Positions 25,797-34,717 of a DNA stretch of 64,000 bases are shown in pieces. Under the pieces are notes generated by a model. It saw only the letters and a program-made list of their open reading frames with translations. It ran no database searches and had not been told where the DNA came from. This stretch comes from Gemmatimonadota bacterium. GTDB lineage: Bacteria; Latescibacterota; UBA2968; UBA8231. The translations under genes were made by a program, and so were the position numbers. The stretch spans positions 124,001 to 188,000 of the forward strand of contig JABHDC010000065.1 of the NCBI GenBank assembly GCA_018673255.1, given 5' to 3'. Position 1 is the first letter of the stretch; each line of letters begins with the position of its first letter.

Positions 25797-26696
25797 TCAC
25801 CGATCGGCCGGCCTTGGTGTGAGAATGCGCAAGGCGCCCGGTTGCATGCACAAGGTCGCCGGGGCATGGCCGAGACGCTCGCCGTCTGCATGCAGGATCT
25901 GCTGATCAGAATCGATGGGCTCGATCTGCAGCCACGGTGTGCGTTCCACACGGATCGCTGGGTGGGGGAGATGCCGACCGAACAGCGTCCGGGGCAACAG
26001 AGTCAGGGCAGCCGAATGCGAGAGGGCGCCATCGACGATGACGACGTCGAACAGCCCGTCGTTCGGCTGCGCATTCGGTGCGATGCGGACGCCGCCACCA
26101 TAGCAGGACGTGTTTGCCGTGGCCACGAGCCAGGTGCTCATCTGGATGGTCCCGAAGTCGCCCGTCATTCGGAGGCGAGTCGGCTGATGGCGTGCCAGAG
26201 TTCTGAGCGTCGCCCACACGTAGCCCGCAGTCCCGGGCAGGGCAGCATGACCTGTCAGCTTCGCTTCGCTGACCGCCGCATCCAGGCCGCAGGCAGCGAC
26301 GGTGGCGAAGCGTCGGTGACCGCATTGGCCCAGGTCCAGTTGTCTTCCGTGGCCCGCCAGGATGACATCGATGGCCCGACGCCCGCGGGCAATTCCGAGG
26401 CTCCGAGCCAGGTCATTGCCGCTGCCGCAGGGCAGCAGGCCGATAGGCAGGTCCGGCGGCAATGGCGCCTGCAGCACCTCGCTGATTGTGCCGTCACCAC
26501 CTGCGATGATGATTCCCGAGGTCCCTGACTCGACGGCCTCGTTGGCGAGCCGGGTGGCATGGCCCGGCCCGGTCGACCAACTCAGGTCCACACCGAGGCC
26601 AGTGGACTGCAGTCCAGCGACGCAGGCTTCGACCAGGCGACGGGGGCGGCCGCAACCGGCTGATGGATTGGCGATCAGGGCCCAGGTACAGGACAT
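25797..26696 (-). CDS. Diacylglycerol/lipid kinase family protein (YegS/BmrU type)
   Basis: 299 residues from the ATG at 26696. A TTG 39 bp upstream also fits the frame, but the fold starts immediately after this ATG (WALIANPSAGCGR). DAGK catalytic motifs: IIIAGGDGTISEVL, GLLPCGSGNDLARSLG, and a C-terminal lobe with GGGVRIAPNAQPNDGLFDVVIVD and LHADGE. Members phosphorylate diacylglycerol, phosphatidylglycerol or sphingoid lipids with ATP. It lies upstream of the MCE operon on the same strand, consistent with a lipid role, but about 200 bp separate them, so co-transcription is uncertain. Confidence 0.9.
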   Translation of the reverse strand: MSCTWALIANPSAGCGRPRRLVEACVAGLQSTGLGVDLSWSTGPGHATRLANEAVESGTSGIIIAGGDGTISEVLQAPLPPDLPIGLLPCGSGNDLARSLGIARGRRAIDVILAGHGRQLDLGQCGHRRFATVAACGLDAAVSEAKLTGHAALPGTAGYVWATLRTLARHQPTRLRMTGDFGTIQMSTWLVATANTSCYGGGVRIAPNAQPNDGLFDVVIVDGALSHSAALTLLPRTLFGRHLPHPAIRVERTPWLQIEPIDSDQQILHADGERLGHAPATLCMQPGALRILTPRPADR

Positions 26697-26753
26697 GAAG
26701 CGAATCTCACGAGGAGGCAAGAGGATGGGCTGCAAGATAATCCGGCGACCTGC

Positions 26754-27023
26754 GTGGATCGAGTGTACATGGTCGACGGACCCCTGGCAGGCTACCTTGT
26801 TCAGATCATGTCAAAGGGACGACAGAAGGCAGCCGATGCCCTGCGCCGGTCGATCAAGGCCAGCGTACCGCATCCCTACATCACCGGACAGGGGCTGGAG
26901 GCCGAGGAGCATTCACCGGACGGCACGTCCGGTGACGCCACCGTTCCCTCCAATGCTCCGACAGAACCCGCACGCGATGAGGATGCCAGCCCCCGAGGTG
27001 ATGGTACAGGCAATGGTGTGTGA
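26754..27023 (+). CDS. Small hypothetical protein, 89 residues
   Basis: A short frame starting with GTG in the 457 bp between the divergent lipid-kinase and ElbD-like genes. Third codon positions are strongly G/C, like the neighbours, which favours real coding. The N-terminal half reads as a plausible domain (YMVDGPLAGYLVQIM, ADALRRSIKASVPHPYITG). The C-terminal half is Pro/Ser/Thr/Asp-rich and probably disordered. No family is recognised. No clear ribosome-binding site precedes the GTG; an internal ATG at 26769 is an alternative start. Confidence 0.45.
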   Translation: MDRVYMVDGPLAGYLVQIMSKGRQKAADALRRSIKASVPHPYITGQGLEAEEHSPDGTSGDATVPSNAPTEPARDEDASPRGDGTGNGV

Positions 27024-27153
27024 GTTTTGGCGCCCTCCCAACTCGAACCTTATATTCGTCAACTGCTGTAACTTGCGGTTTCCGCTCCGCTTAGGCTAGC
27101 TTGGCCCTCTTCCCGATGCGATCCCCGATGCGATCAACTTTCGCCATTTTCCG

Positions 27154-30100
27154 ATGATCCGACAGTATTTCCGTGGTCGTTGTCTGCTCGTGACCGGCGG
27201 CACCGGTTTCGTCGGCCAGGCGCTGATCGCCAAGATCCTGAGTGGACTCGGAGATGAGGTCGAGCGGATCTACGCCCTCATCCGCCCCCGTCGCCGGGCA
27301 GATGGCCAGGTCATCGAGCCGGCTCAGCGACTTGAAGAATTGTTTGAGACCTCGCTGTTCGAGGCATTGCGGTCCGATCCTGAGCGCTGGCAGCGACTCA
27401 GGGACAAGGTCGTTCCCATCGCGATCGATGAGCGTCAGGCCGATCTGGGTATGAACCCGACGGAACGTGCACGCATCATCTCTGAGGTCGACACGATCTT
27501 CAACAGCGCGGCGACCGTCGTTTTCGATGAACCCCTCAGCGTCTCCCTGCAGGCGAATATCGACGGTCCCATGGCGCTGCTCGAACTGGCGCACGAGAGC
27601 GGCAGGCCTGTGAATTTCGTCCATGTCTCCACAGCCTACGTGAATGGACAACGCCACGGCGTCATTGCCGATGAAGAGCTGCCACTGGATCGTGACATGC
27701 GCCAGGTCATCGAAGGGCTGCCACCGGCCTACGATCCAGTTGCCGATGTGGCCGATTGTCGCGCCGTGTGTGAGCGGACCCGTGACGCCTCTCGATCCGC
27801 AGAGCAGACCCGTCGATTTAAACGTGAGATTCTGGCGCAGCACAAGAGCCTGTCGCGCAAACTGACCAAGAGTCGCCTCGACCGTCTGACCGAGGAACGC
27901 CGGCAGCGATGGGTTGATCGCCGACTGGTGGACGAGGGCATGTCTCGCGCGCGGGCGCACGGCTGGAATGATGTCTACACGTATACGAAGGCGGTAGGGG
28001 AGCAGATGCTGACCCTGCACCGCCGCGATCTGCCGCTGGTGATTGTGCGACCCAGCATTATCGAGAGCAGTCTGCTGGATCCGGAGCCAGGCTGGATCAC
28101 AGGGTTGAAGGTGATGGACCCGTTGCTGGCTGCTTATGGCCGGGGCATGGTTCCCGACTTTCCTGCCCGGCAAGACATCACCCTCGATCTGATCCCCGTG
28201 GACAAGGTGGTGAACACGACGCTGGCTGCCGCCTCGACGGCGACACCGGATCATGTCCAGGTCTACCACATCGCCACGGGTGACGAGAATCCTGTTCGGG
28301 TGAGCGAAGTCTTCGAGTATGTACGGGCACATTTCCTGGCCGCGCCCATGCTCGATCGCGACGGGAAGGCGCCGAAACTGCCTGTGTGGCGGTATCCCTC
28401 GTTGCGCACATTCCGCCTGATCTTCCATCTCGCCTACATGTGGCCCATCCAGGTGCGTGAGTGGCTGGGCGAAAAACTGCCATTCTACAAGATGTCGAGT
28501 CGTCAGCGGCGCTTCCTCGGGACGGCAAAGGTCCGGTTGCAGCGTGTCCTCTACTACACCGACATCTATCATCCGTATACGAATCTGGACTGCTGCTTCA
28601 AGACGACGGCGACGCGAACGCTGTTTGAGGCCCTGCCCCTGGATGAGCAGCAGGACTTCAGTCTCGACGTCCGCGGGATCGATTGGTCTCACTACATCGC
28701 TCAGGTTCACATCCCGGGTGTCCGGCGTCACGTGCTGCGCGAAGAGGCAGAAGCGATTCTGCCCGAGTCGCCAGATGAACTGGGTGCCGGCGAAGAACGG
28801 CTGCAGGCCGAATCCCAGATCGAGACGCTGGCTGATCTGTTGCGCTGGTCGTGTGAGCGGCACGCGGATCGAGTCGCCCTGCAGATGCACCGGCAGGGGA
28901 GACTGGTTCAGCAGACCTACGCACAGCTGGCCACTGAGGTTGAACGCAGGGCGGCTGGATGGCAGCAGGCCGGGTTGGTAGCACATGACCGAGTTCTTCT
29001 GCAGGGAGCCAATGGACTCGAGTGGGTGCAGTCGTATTTCGCCGCTTCGATTTCGGGCCTGGCCGTTGTGCCGGTCGATCCGCAGACACCCCAAGACGAG
29101 ATCCAACGGCTCGTCGACTACGTCGATGCCCGGGCTCTGATCGCGGTACCATCCGTACTGAGTGGGCTCAATCCGGAGCAGTCGTTGGTCCGGATCGATC
29201 TGGACAGTGGCCAGGTTGAGCTCGCCCCGGCGCACGAACCGGCAATCGAGTTCGACGAGCCCGTCCTGGATGCGCAGATGGATGCGTCCATCATCTTCAC
29301 CTCCGGCACGCGGGTCGATCCTCGCGGGGTCGTGCTGACGCACGGCAATTTCGTTGCCGATGTGGTGGCTCTGGCAGAGGTGCAGCCCGTCGAATCAACC
29401 GATCAGATTCTCTCTTTGCTCCCTCTTCATCACGGCCTGGAATTCACCGGGGGATTGTTGATGTCTCTGTGGGCAGGGGCGACGACGAGCTTCGTCGACA
29501 GTCTCAACAGTCGGCGGATCATTGAGACCATGACGCAGACGGGGACGACGGCGATCATCACCGTACCACGGATCCTGCAATTGCTCGTGGACCGCCTGCG
29601 CCGGGTGGCACCGGCCGGCACACAGGGCAATGGTCCGGAGGCAAGAGCACTGAAGCACCTGCGACTCGTCGTCAGTGGTGGGGCGCCTCTGAGTCACAGG
29701 TTGTTCGACGCGTGCGCCGATCTGGGGATCGCCGTGCACGAGGGGTATGGCCTGACGGAGGCGGCGCCGATCGTGACGGTCAATCAGCCCGGACATATTC
29801 GCCGCGGTTCGGTCGGGCAGCCCCTTCCCGGTATCGAGGTTCTCATCGACGGGGCCACTGATCCCGGGGTGCGAGGTGAGGTCCTGGTGCGGGGCGGCAA
29901 TGTGATGTCCGGGTACCTGGGACGACCCGACATCACCGAGGCACAACTGGTCGACGGTTGGTTGCACACGGGAGACATCGGCCACCTCGACGGCGATGGG
30001 TTCCTGTATCTGGACGGACGCAGCAAAGACCTGATCCTTACCGGTGCGGGCAAGAATGTGTACCCGGAAGAGGTTGAGTCGCTCTACGATGACCTGCCCG

Positions 30101-31383
30101 ATGTAGCAGAAATCGCCGTCGTCGGCGTGCCATCGCCGCGTACGGGCGGAGAAGAGGTACGCGGCGTCGCTGTTCTCACCCGTCAGGCGGCTCAGGGCGA
30201 TGCGACCGCTGCCGAGCAGCAGTTACGAGGGCGGATCTATGCCCGGGCACGGGAACTGCCCACGTATCAGCGCATCCAGAGACTGCACGTGCGCGAGCGC
30301 CCCCTGCCTCGACTGGATGATGGGGCCACAGATCGTCAAGCTCTGGTCGCCGAATTGGCCATGCATCCCGACCCATCCGGACAGCGTGTGGGTGGCGAAG
30401 AATGGGAGCGGCCGGTCTACGAGTGGCTGCACCGTCGAACCGGACTCGAGTCGGCTGAAATTCGCTCGCTGGCGTCGGCACCACTGGATACGCTGCTGGA
30501 CTCGTTGATGATCGCCGAATTCGCCGCCTGGCTCGAGCCGCACGTGGGTGAGGATGACTTGCAGCGCATCGATCGCAGTCAGATGAATCTGGCAGATCTT
30601 CTCACTCGGTGGCGTGAGCCGTTGGCCGCGGCCAGTCGTGGGGGAGCGCTGACGGCAGAAGCTGATGAGGAAGCGAGTGAGGCGCCGTACTGGGCAGAGG
30701 CAATCGCTTCACCCTCGGATGATACGCCCCGTGTTGGTGCGTTCCGAAGGTGTCTATGGGCGATTGCGGCCCGACCTCTGCGTCGATACCTGTCTCTGCG
30801 CGTGGATGGTCTGCAGCATCTGCCCACCACGGGTCCCTGTCTGTTGGCGGCCAATCATGTCAGTGATCTGGATGCGATTGCGATCAGCCTGGCTCTGCGG
30901 TCTCGCATTGGGGATATCGTGCTGGCCGTTGAAGAAAATGTTGTGGAACGACGCGGTTGGGAGGTTGGCTGGTGGTCCTGGATGATGGGGGGGATGCGCC
31001 TGGACCGCAGTGAACGGATCGAGGACGGCCTGAAGCGTCTTGCAGGTTCATTGCGCGACGGACAATCCATCCTGCTCTTCCCCGAAGGCCGTCGTTCACC
31101 GGGTGGTCATCTGCGCGGCTTCAAAGCCGGGATTGGTCTGCTGGCCCTGGAACTGAACTGTGACGTCATTCCCGTCCATGTCTCGGGCAGCCTTGATGTG
31201 CTGCCTGGCAGCAGCCGACGCCCTCGGCGTCACCCTGTCCGGATCCGCTGTGGTGCACCGGTGACGCCGGCCGTTGTCGCCGAGCGGCCCGGGTTGTCCC
31301 AATACGAACGTTACCGCGAGTTGACCGAGGCGGTGCGCGCTCAAGTGGCGCTTCTCGGGCAACAGGCATCGAGCACGACGTAA
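27154..31383 (+). CDS. Four-domain acyl reductase - AMP ligase - ACP - acyltransferase (ElbD-like)
   Basis: 1409 residues. (1) Fatty-acyl-CoA/thioester reductase, about 1-545: NAD(P) loop VTGGTGFVGQ (14-23), SDR pair Tyr275/Lys279 in YTYTK, and a FAR-type C-terminal region (YTNLDCCFKTTATR, VHIPGVRRHVLR). (2) Adenylate-forming ligase, about 560-1030: IIFTSGTRVDPRGVVLTHGN, GYGLTEAAP, DGWLHTGDIG, LDGRSKDLI, GKNVYPEEVE. (3) ACP-like helix bundle with Ser1117 in LLDSLMI as the phosphopantetheine site. (4) PlsC acyltransferase, about 1200-1390: NHVSDLD (His1235-X4-Asp1240) and FPEGRRS. The order matches what I recall of ElbD, the myxobacterial ether-lipid enzyme. Product here is inferred: alkyl-ether or fatty-alcohol lipids. 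lgt follows 20 bp later. Confidence 0.85.
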   Translation: MIRQYFRGRCLLVTGGTGFVGQALIAKILSGLGDEVERIYALIRPRRRADGQVIEPAQRLEELFETSLFEALRSDPERWQRLRDKVVPIAIDERQADLGMNPTERARIISEVDTIFNSAATVVFDEPLSVSLQANIDGPMALLELAHESGRPVNFVHVSTAYVNGQRHGVIADEELPLDRDMRQVIEGLPPAYDPVADVADCRAVCERTRDASRSAEQTRRFKREILAQHKSLSRKLTKSRLDRLTEERRQRWVDRRLVDEGMSRARAHGWNDVYTYTKAVGEQMLTLHRRDLPLVIVRPSIIESSLLDPEPGWITGLKVMDPLLAAYGRGMVPDFPARQDITLDLIPVDKVVNTTLAAASTATPDHVQVYHIATGDENPVRVSEVFEYVRAHFLAAPMLDRDGKAPKLPVWRYPSLRTFRLIFHLAYMWPIQVREWLGEKLPFYKMSSRQRRFLGTAKVRLQRVLYYTDIYHPYTNLDCCFKTTATRTLFEALPLDEQQDFSLDVRGIDWSHYIAQVHIPGVRRHVLREEAEAILPESPDELGAGEERLQAESQIETLADLLRWSCERHADRVALQMHRQGRLVQQTYAQLATEVERRAAGWQQAGLVAHDRVLLQGANGLEWVQSYFAASISGLAVVPVDPQTPQDEIQRLVDYVDARALIAVPSVLSGLNPEQSLVRIDLDSGQVELAPAHEPAIEFDEPVLDAQMDASIIFTSGTRVDPRGVVLTHGNFVADVVALAEVQPVESTDQILSLLPLHHGLEFTGGLLMSLWAGATTSFVDSLNSRRIIETMTQTGTTAIITVPRILQLLVDRLRRVAPAGTQGNGPEARALKHLRLVVSGGAPLSHRLFDACADLGIAVHEGYGLTEAAPIVTVNQPGHIRRGSVGQPLPGIEVLIDGATDPGVRGEVLVRGGNVMSGYLGRPDITEAQLVDGWLHTGDIGHLDGDGFLYLDGRSKDLILTGAGKNVYPEEVESLYDDLPDVAEIAVVGVPSPRTGGEEVRGVAVLTRQAAQGDATAAEQQLRGRIYARARELPTYQRIQRLHVRERPLPRLDDGATDRQALVAELAMHPDPSGQRVGGEEWERPVYEWLHRRTGLESAEIRSLASAPLDTLLDSLMIAEFAAWLEPHVGEDDLQRIDRSQMNLADLLTRWREPLAAASRGGALTAEADEEASEAPYWAEAIASPSDDTPRVGAFRRCLWAIAARPLRRYLSLRVDGLQHLPTTGPCLLAANHVSDLDAIAISLALRSRIGDIVLAVEENVVERRGWEVGWWSWMMGGMRLDRSERIEDGLKRLAGSLRDGQSILLFPEGRRSPGGHLRGFKAGIGLLALELNCDVIPVHVSGSLDVLPGSSRRPRRHPVRIRCGAPVTPAVVAERPGLSQYERYRELTEAVRAQVALLGQQASSTT

Positions 31384-31402
31384 GCCCTGATGAGGTATCT
31401 GC

Positions 31403-32179
31403 TTGTATCCCTACTGGCTTGAGATCGGATCCTTCCGCCTGCCCACCTTCGGTCCCATGGTGGTGCTGGGATTTCTCGTTGCCCACTACGTCATCAAGCG
31501 CGAGTTGCAGCGCCGCAAGATCGATCCGGAGTTGGCCTCCAATCTGGTGACGGCCGCCGTCGTTGGTGGCTTGATCGGTGCCAAGAGCTGGTTCGTCATC
31601 TTCGAATTGCCCCCATGGGCTGACTGGGGAGACACTCTGAGTGCCGTGTTCTCCGGCAGCGGGTTGACGTGGCACGGTGGTTTCCTGTTGGCCACGGGGC
31701 TGGTGATCTGGACCATCCGTCGGCACGCTGCGCCACTGCCCCACGTGGCCGATGCCGTCGGTATGGGGTTGGCCATCGGTTATGGGATTGGTCGTATCGG
31801 CTGTCAGCTGGCCGGCGATGGGGACTACGGTATTCCCACCGATCTACCATGGGGGATGGCCTATCCCAACGGTGTGGTTCCCACCAACGAGGTTGTCCAC
31901 CCCGCGCCGGTGTATGAGACGCTGGCAGGTGCGGCGATCTTTGCGCTGTTGTGGACCACGAGACGCTGGTTCGAGCGTTGGCCCGGACTCAGCTTCAGCG
32001 TATATCTGCTGCTGGCCGGTACTTCGCGCCTGCTCGTAGAGTTTATCCGCCGCAATCCGGAGGCGGCCCTGGGGCTGACATGGGCACAGTGGGTGAGCCT
32101 GGGTATGATGGTCGCTGGGTTGACCATCGCCAGCCGCCTGTTGACCCGCCCGCCAGGCGCTCACGACGCCTCACTCTGA
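31403..32179 (+). CDS. lgt: Prolipoprotein diacylglyceryl transferase
   Basis: 258 residues, inner-membrane enzyme that moves diacylglycerol from phosphatidylglycerol to the lipobox cysteine of preprolipoproteins. Family features: YPYWLEIGSFRLPTFGPM at the N-terminus, TWHGGFLLATG (HGG motif), YGIGRIGCQLAGDGDYG (the essential Arg loop), HPAPVYETL and RLLVEFIRRNP. About seven membrane helices. Start: TTG at 31403 is the only initiator that keeps the N-terminal periplasmic segment intact, and GAGG lies 8-11 bp upstream. It clusters with the ElbD-like lipid enzyme. If ether lipids are made here, Lgt might receive them as donors; that is speculation. Confidence 0.95.
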   Translation: MYPYWLEIGSFRLPTFGPMVVLGFLVAHYVIKRELQRRKIDPELASNLVTAAVVGGLIGAKSWFVIFELPPWADWGDTLSAVFSGSGLTWHGGFLLATGLVIWTIRRHAAPLPHVADAVGMGLAIGYGIGRIGCQLAGDGDYGIPTDLPWGMAYPNGVVPTNEVVHPAPVYETLAGAAIFALLWTTRRWFERWPGLSFSVYLLLAGTSRLLVEFIRRNPEAALGLTWAQWVSLGMMVAGLTIASRLLTRPPGAHDASL

Positions 32180-32205
32180 CCTGATTCGCCAAAGGAGCCA
32201 CGATC

Positions 32206-33696
32206 GTGGCAGAACGATCCAGATATCCCCGTGTGTCGGCCTTCAAGACGGCCGCCGACCTTCGAACCCATCTGCAGGGACTCGATGTGCAATTGCCCGT
32301 CGACGACAGCATCCTTTCTGCACCCGACTCGCCGCTGGCCGGATCTCTGGCCGTGGGAGACGGACTGGTGGCGGGCAATCGCTTCTGTATTCATCCCATG
32401 GAAGGCTGGGATGGCACCGATGACGGACAACCCACAGACCAGGTCAAACGACGCTGGCACAACTTCGGTATCTCTGGCGCCAAATTGATCTGGGGTGGTG
32501 AAGCCTGCGCCGTGGTCCCCGAAGGACGGGCGAATCCTAATCAGCTGATGGCTCGCGAAGAGAATCGAAGTGGGCTGGCCGAACTGCACCAGGTCCTGCT
32601 GGCCGCGCACCGCGAGCGTTATGGCGAGACAGACGACTTTGTCGTGGGGCTGCAGTTGACGCACTCTGGGCGTTTCTGCCGTCCCTTTCGCAAGGATCGA
32701 ATGGAGCCGGTGATTGCTCATCACAATCCGATCCTGGATCGCAAGTTCCACGTCGATCCCGAGCAGCCCCTGGTCACGGACGACGAATTGCGCCGGATCA
32801 TCGACTGCTACATCACTGGCGCCGGGATTGCCCACGATATCGGCTACGACTTTGTCGATGTGAAGCACTGTCACGGGTATCTCGGGCATGAATTGCTCGG
32901 TGCGCACACGCGCCCAGGTGACTTTGGTGGCTCCTTCGAGAATCGGACCCGATTCCTGCGTGAGATTGTTGAGGGAATCCGCGCCAGCACCGGGGCAGGA
33001 GGTAAACCGATCGCGATCGGTGTCAGACTCTCCGCCTTCGATATCGTCCCCTTCAAACCGGACCCCGATGGGGCTGTGGGCAACAAGCTCGGACCCGGCA
33101 TTCCGGAAGAATTCGACGACTGCCTGCCGTATGAATACGGCTTTGGTCTTGAACCGGGCGACCCACTGAGAGTGAATCTGGAAGAGACCTTCCGATTCCT
33201 GGATCTGCTCGGGGAGCTGGATATCACCCTCGTGAATCTGTCCTGCGGTTCGCCGTACTACAATCCTCATATTCAGCGTCCAGCCCTGTTCCCGCCCAGC
33301 GACGGTTACCAGCCCCCGGAAGATCCTCTCGTGGGTGTCGCGCGGCAGATCAACACGGTTGCGGCGATCAAGTCACGTTACCCGGATCTGGCCATCGTGG
33401 GATCGGGGTATTCGTATCTGCAGGAATACCTGCCACACGTGGGGCAGGCGCTGATTCGGGACGGCGCAGTGGACTTCGTCGGTCTTGGACGGATGGTCTT
33501 GTCCTATCCCGATCTGCCCGCAGATGTCCTGGAGAAGGGGGAGATGGTGCGCAAGCTCATCTGCCGCACGTTCTCCGATTGCACGACGGCACCACGTAAT
33601 GGCATGGTCTCAGGCTGCTATCCCCTCGATGCCTACTACAAGGATCTGCCCGAGGCGGCCAGGCTCAAGGAACTCAAGGCTGCGGCGGGTGACTGA
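32206..33696 (+). CDS. Old Yellow Enzyme family NADH:flavin oxidoreductase
   Basis: 496 residues, GTG start preceded by AAAGGAG at 8-14 bp. FMN TIM-barrel features: FCIHPMEGWDGTDDG near the N-terminus, GAKLIWGGEACAV, VVGLQLTHSGRFCRPF, then YDFVDVKHCHGYLGHELLGA with the following GGSFENRTRFLREIVEGIR, and VGLGRMVLSYPDLP at the C-terminus. Typical OYEs reduce enoates or demethylate/oxidise small substrates. Compared with 2,4-dienoyl-CoA reductases it lacks a C-terminal FAD/NAD domain and the Fe-S cysteines. Substrate unknown. It precedes the PIG-L gene by about 60 bp on the same strand. Confidence 0.87.
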   Translation: MAERSRYPRVSAFKTAADLRTHLQGLDVQLPVDDSILSAPDSPLAGSLAVGDGLVAGNRFCIHPMEGWDGTDDGQPTDQVKRRWHNFGISGAKLIWGGEACAVVPEGRANPNQLMAREENRSGLAELHQVLLAAHRERYGETDDFVVGLQLTHSGRFCRPFRKDRMEPVIAHHNPILDRKFHVDPEQPLVTDDELRRIIDCYITGAGIAHDIGYDFVDVKHCHGYLGHELLGAHTRPGDFGGSFENRTRFLREIVEGIRASTGAGGKPIAIGVRLSAFDIVPFKPDPDGAVGNKLGPGIPEEFDDCLPYEYGFGLEPGDPLRVNLEETFRFLDLLGELDITLVNLSCGSPYYNPHIQRPALFPPSDGYQPPEDPLVGVARQINTVAAIKSRYPDLAIVGSGYSYLQEYLPHVGQALIRDGAVDFVGLGRMVLSYPDLPADVLEKGEMVRKLICRTFSDCTTAPRNGMVSGCYPLDAYYKDLPEAARLKELKAAAGD

Positions 33697-33754
33697 GTCA
33701 CCGGCGATTCGCTGACGCCTTCCGAAACGAACCACCACCCGCAGGGGGCAGACC

Positions 33755-34672
33755 ATGCACGACGGTTGGTACGAAGAAGACACGACGCATGGCCCGGTGC
33801 GTGTCGACCGATTCGACGAGTCCCGGCCACATGAGGGCAAGGTGCTCGGCATCGTCCAGGCTCACGCGGACGACATGCCCCTGTGCTCTGGCGGATTGGT
33901 TGCCAAACTGGTTGCCGAAGGGTACAAGGCCTTCATCATTCAGACGACGAATGACGAGAAGTGCGGCCCCGGGACCCTTGGGGATGCCATCAAGAGCAAC
34001 GAAGTCGACGTGGAAGCTCTGGCGAACAGCCTTGGGATCGAGGAGGTCTTCAATCTCGGGTATCGCAATCACCGGCAGGAAGAAAACTCGATGCTGGAGC
34101 AGCGCTGTCGGCTGATCTATCTCTTCCGCCATCTCCAGGTGGATACGGTGATGAGCTTCCATCCGTGGGCCCTCTGGGAAGAGAATCCCGACCACTACAT
34201 CACCGGCCAGTTGGTGGAGTCGGCCTGCTGGATGGCGGGGATGGCCAAGGATTATCCGGAGCAGGTGCAGGCGGGGATGAAACCCCATCTGGTTCGCGAC
34301 AAGTACTACTGGGTCATGCGTCCTGGCTCGCCATACAACCATGTGACGGATATCTCGCCGCACCTGGAGCAGAAGATCGCGTCCATGGCGACGAACAAGT
34401 CACAAGGGCCGGCTGGCGCACACGGCAGTCGCTTGAAGGAGAGACTGGCAAAGGAAGGGCTCAAGCTGCCCGAACTGGGTGAGGATGACGAGACAGCCGA
34501 TCGTCAGTACATCCGCCTGTTCGGCCTGGAAGAGAACAAGCGGATGGGTGAGCCCTACGATCTGGAATACGCTGAATACCACTACTACTTCCCGCCGGGG
34601 GGCACCTTCCCGTATTCCAACACGGCAGAGCGGATCGAGGCCTACGTGAAGGCGAATGCCGTGAAGGCCTGA
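33755..34672 (+). CDS. PIG-L family deacetylase
   Basis: 305 residues. Zinc-dependent LmbE/PIG-L fold: QAHADDMPLCSGG (His37, Asp39, Asp40 stand for the AHPDD motif, with Ala-Asp in place of Pro-Asp), and the third zinc ligand in ENPDHYITGQLVESA. Family members remove N-acetyl groups from GlcNAc-linked lipids or small molecules. A C-terminal extension (about 215-305) is rich in charged residues and Tyr (YAEYHYYFPPGGTFPYS). The substrate is unknown. GGGGG-containing sequence lies about 10 bp before the ATG. It converges on the amidohydrolase gene. Confidence 0.86.
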   Translation: MHDGWYEEDTTHGPVRVDRFDESRPHEGKVLGIVQAHADDMPLCSGGLVAKLVAEGYKAFIIQTTNDEKCGPGTLGDAIKSNEVDVEALANSLGIEEVFNLGYRNHRQEENSMLEQRCRLIYLFRHLQVDTVMSFHPWALWEENPDHYITGQLVESACWMAGMAKDYPEQVQAGMKPHLVRDKYYWVMRPGSPYNHVTDISPHLEQKIASMATNKSQGPAGAHGSRLKERLAKEGLKLPELGEDDETADRQYIRLFGLEENKRMGEPYDLEYAEYHYYFPPGGTFPYSNTAERIEAYVKANAVKA

Positions 34673-34717
34673 AGGCGGCGTTCCAGACCTGGGCGTGAGG
34701 GCGATCGTGTCACGTCG

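Noticed and set aside
25598..25951. N-terminal extension of the MCE protein
   Set aside because: The extra residues do not resemble a protein and precede the membrane anchor that normally starts MCE proteins; about 200 bp to the next gene are left as promoter space.
27091..29343. 750-residue open frame antisense to the ElbD-like gene
   Set aside because: High-GC shadow frame: rich in His, Arg, Gln and Asp with no motif, while the plus strand shows all catalytic motifs of four domains.
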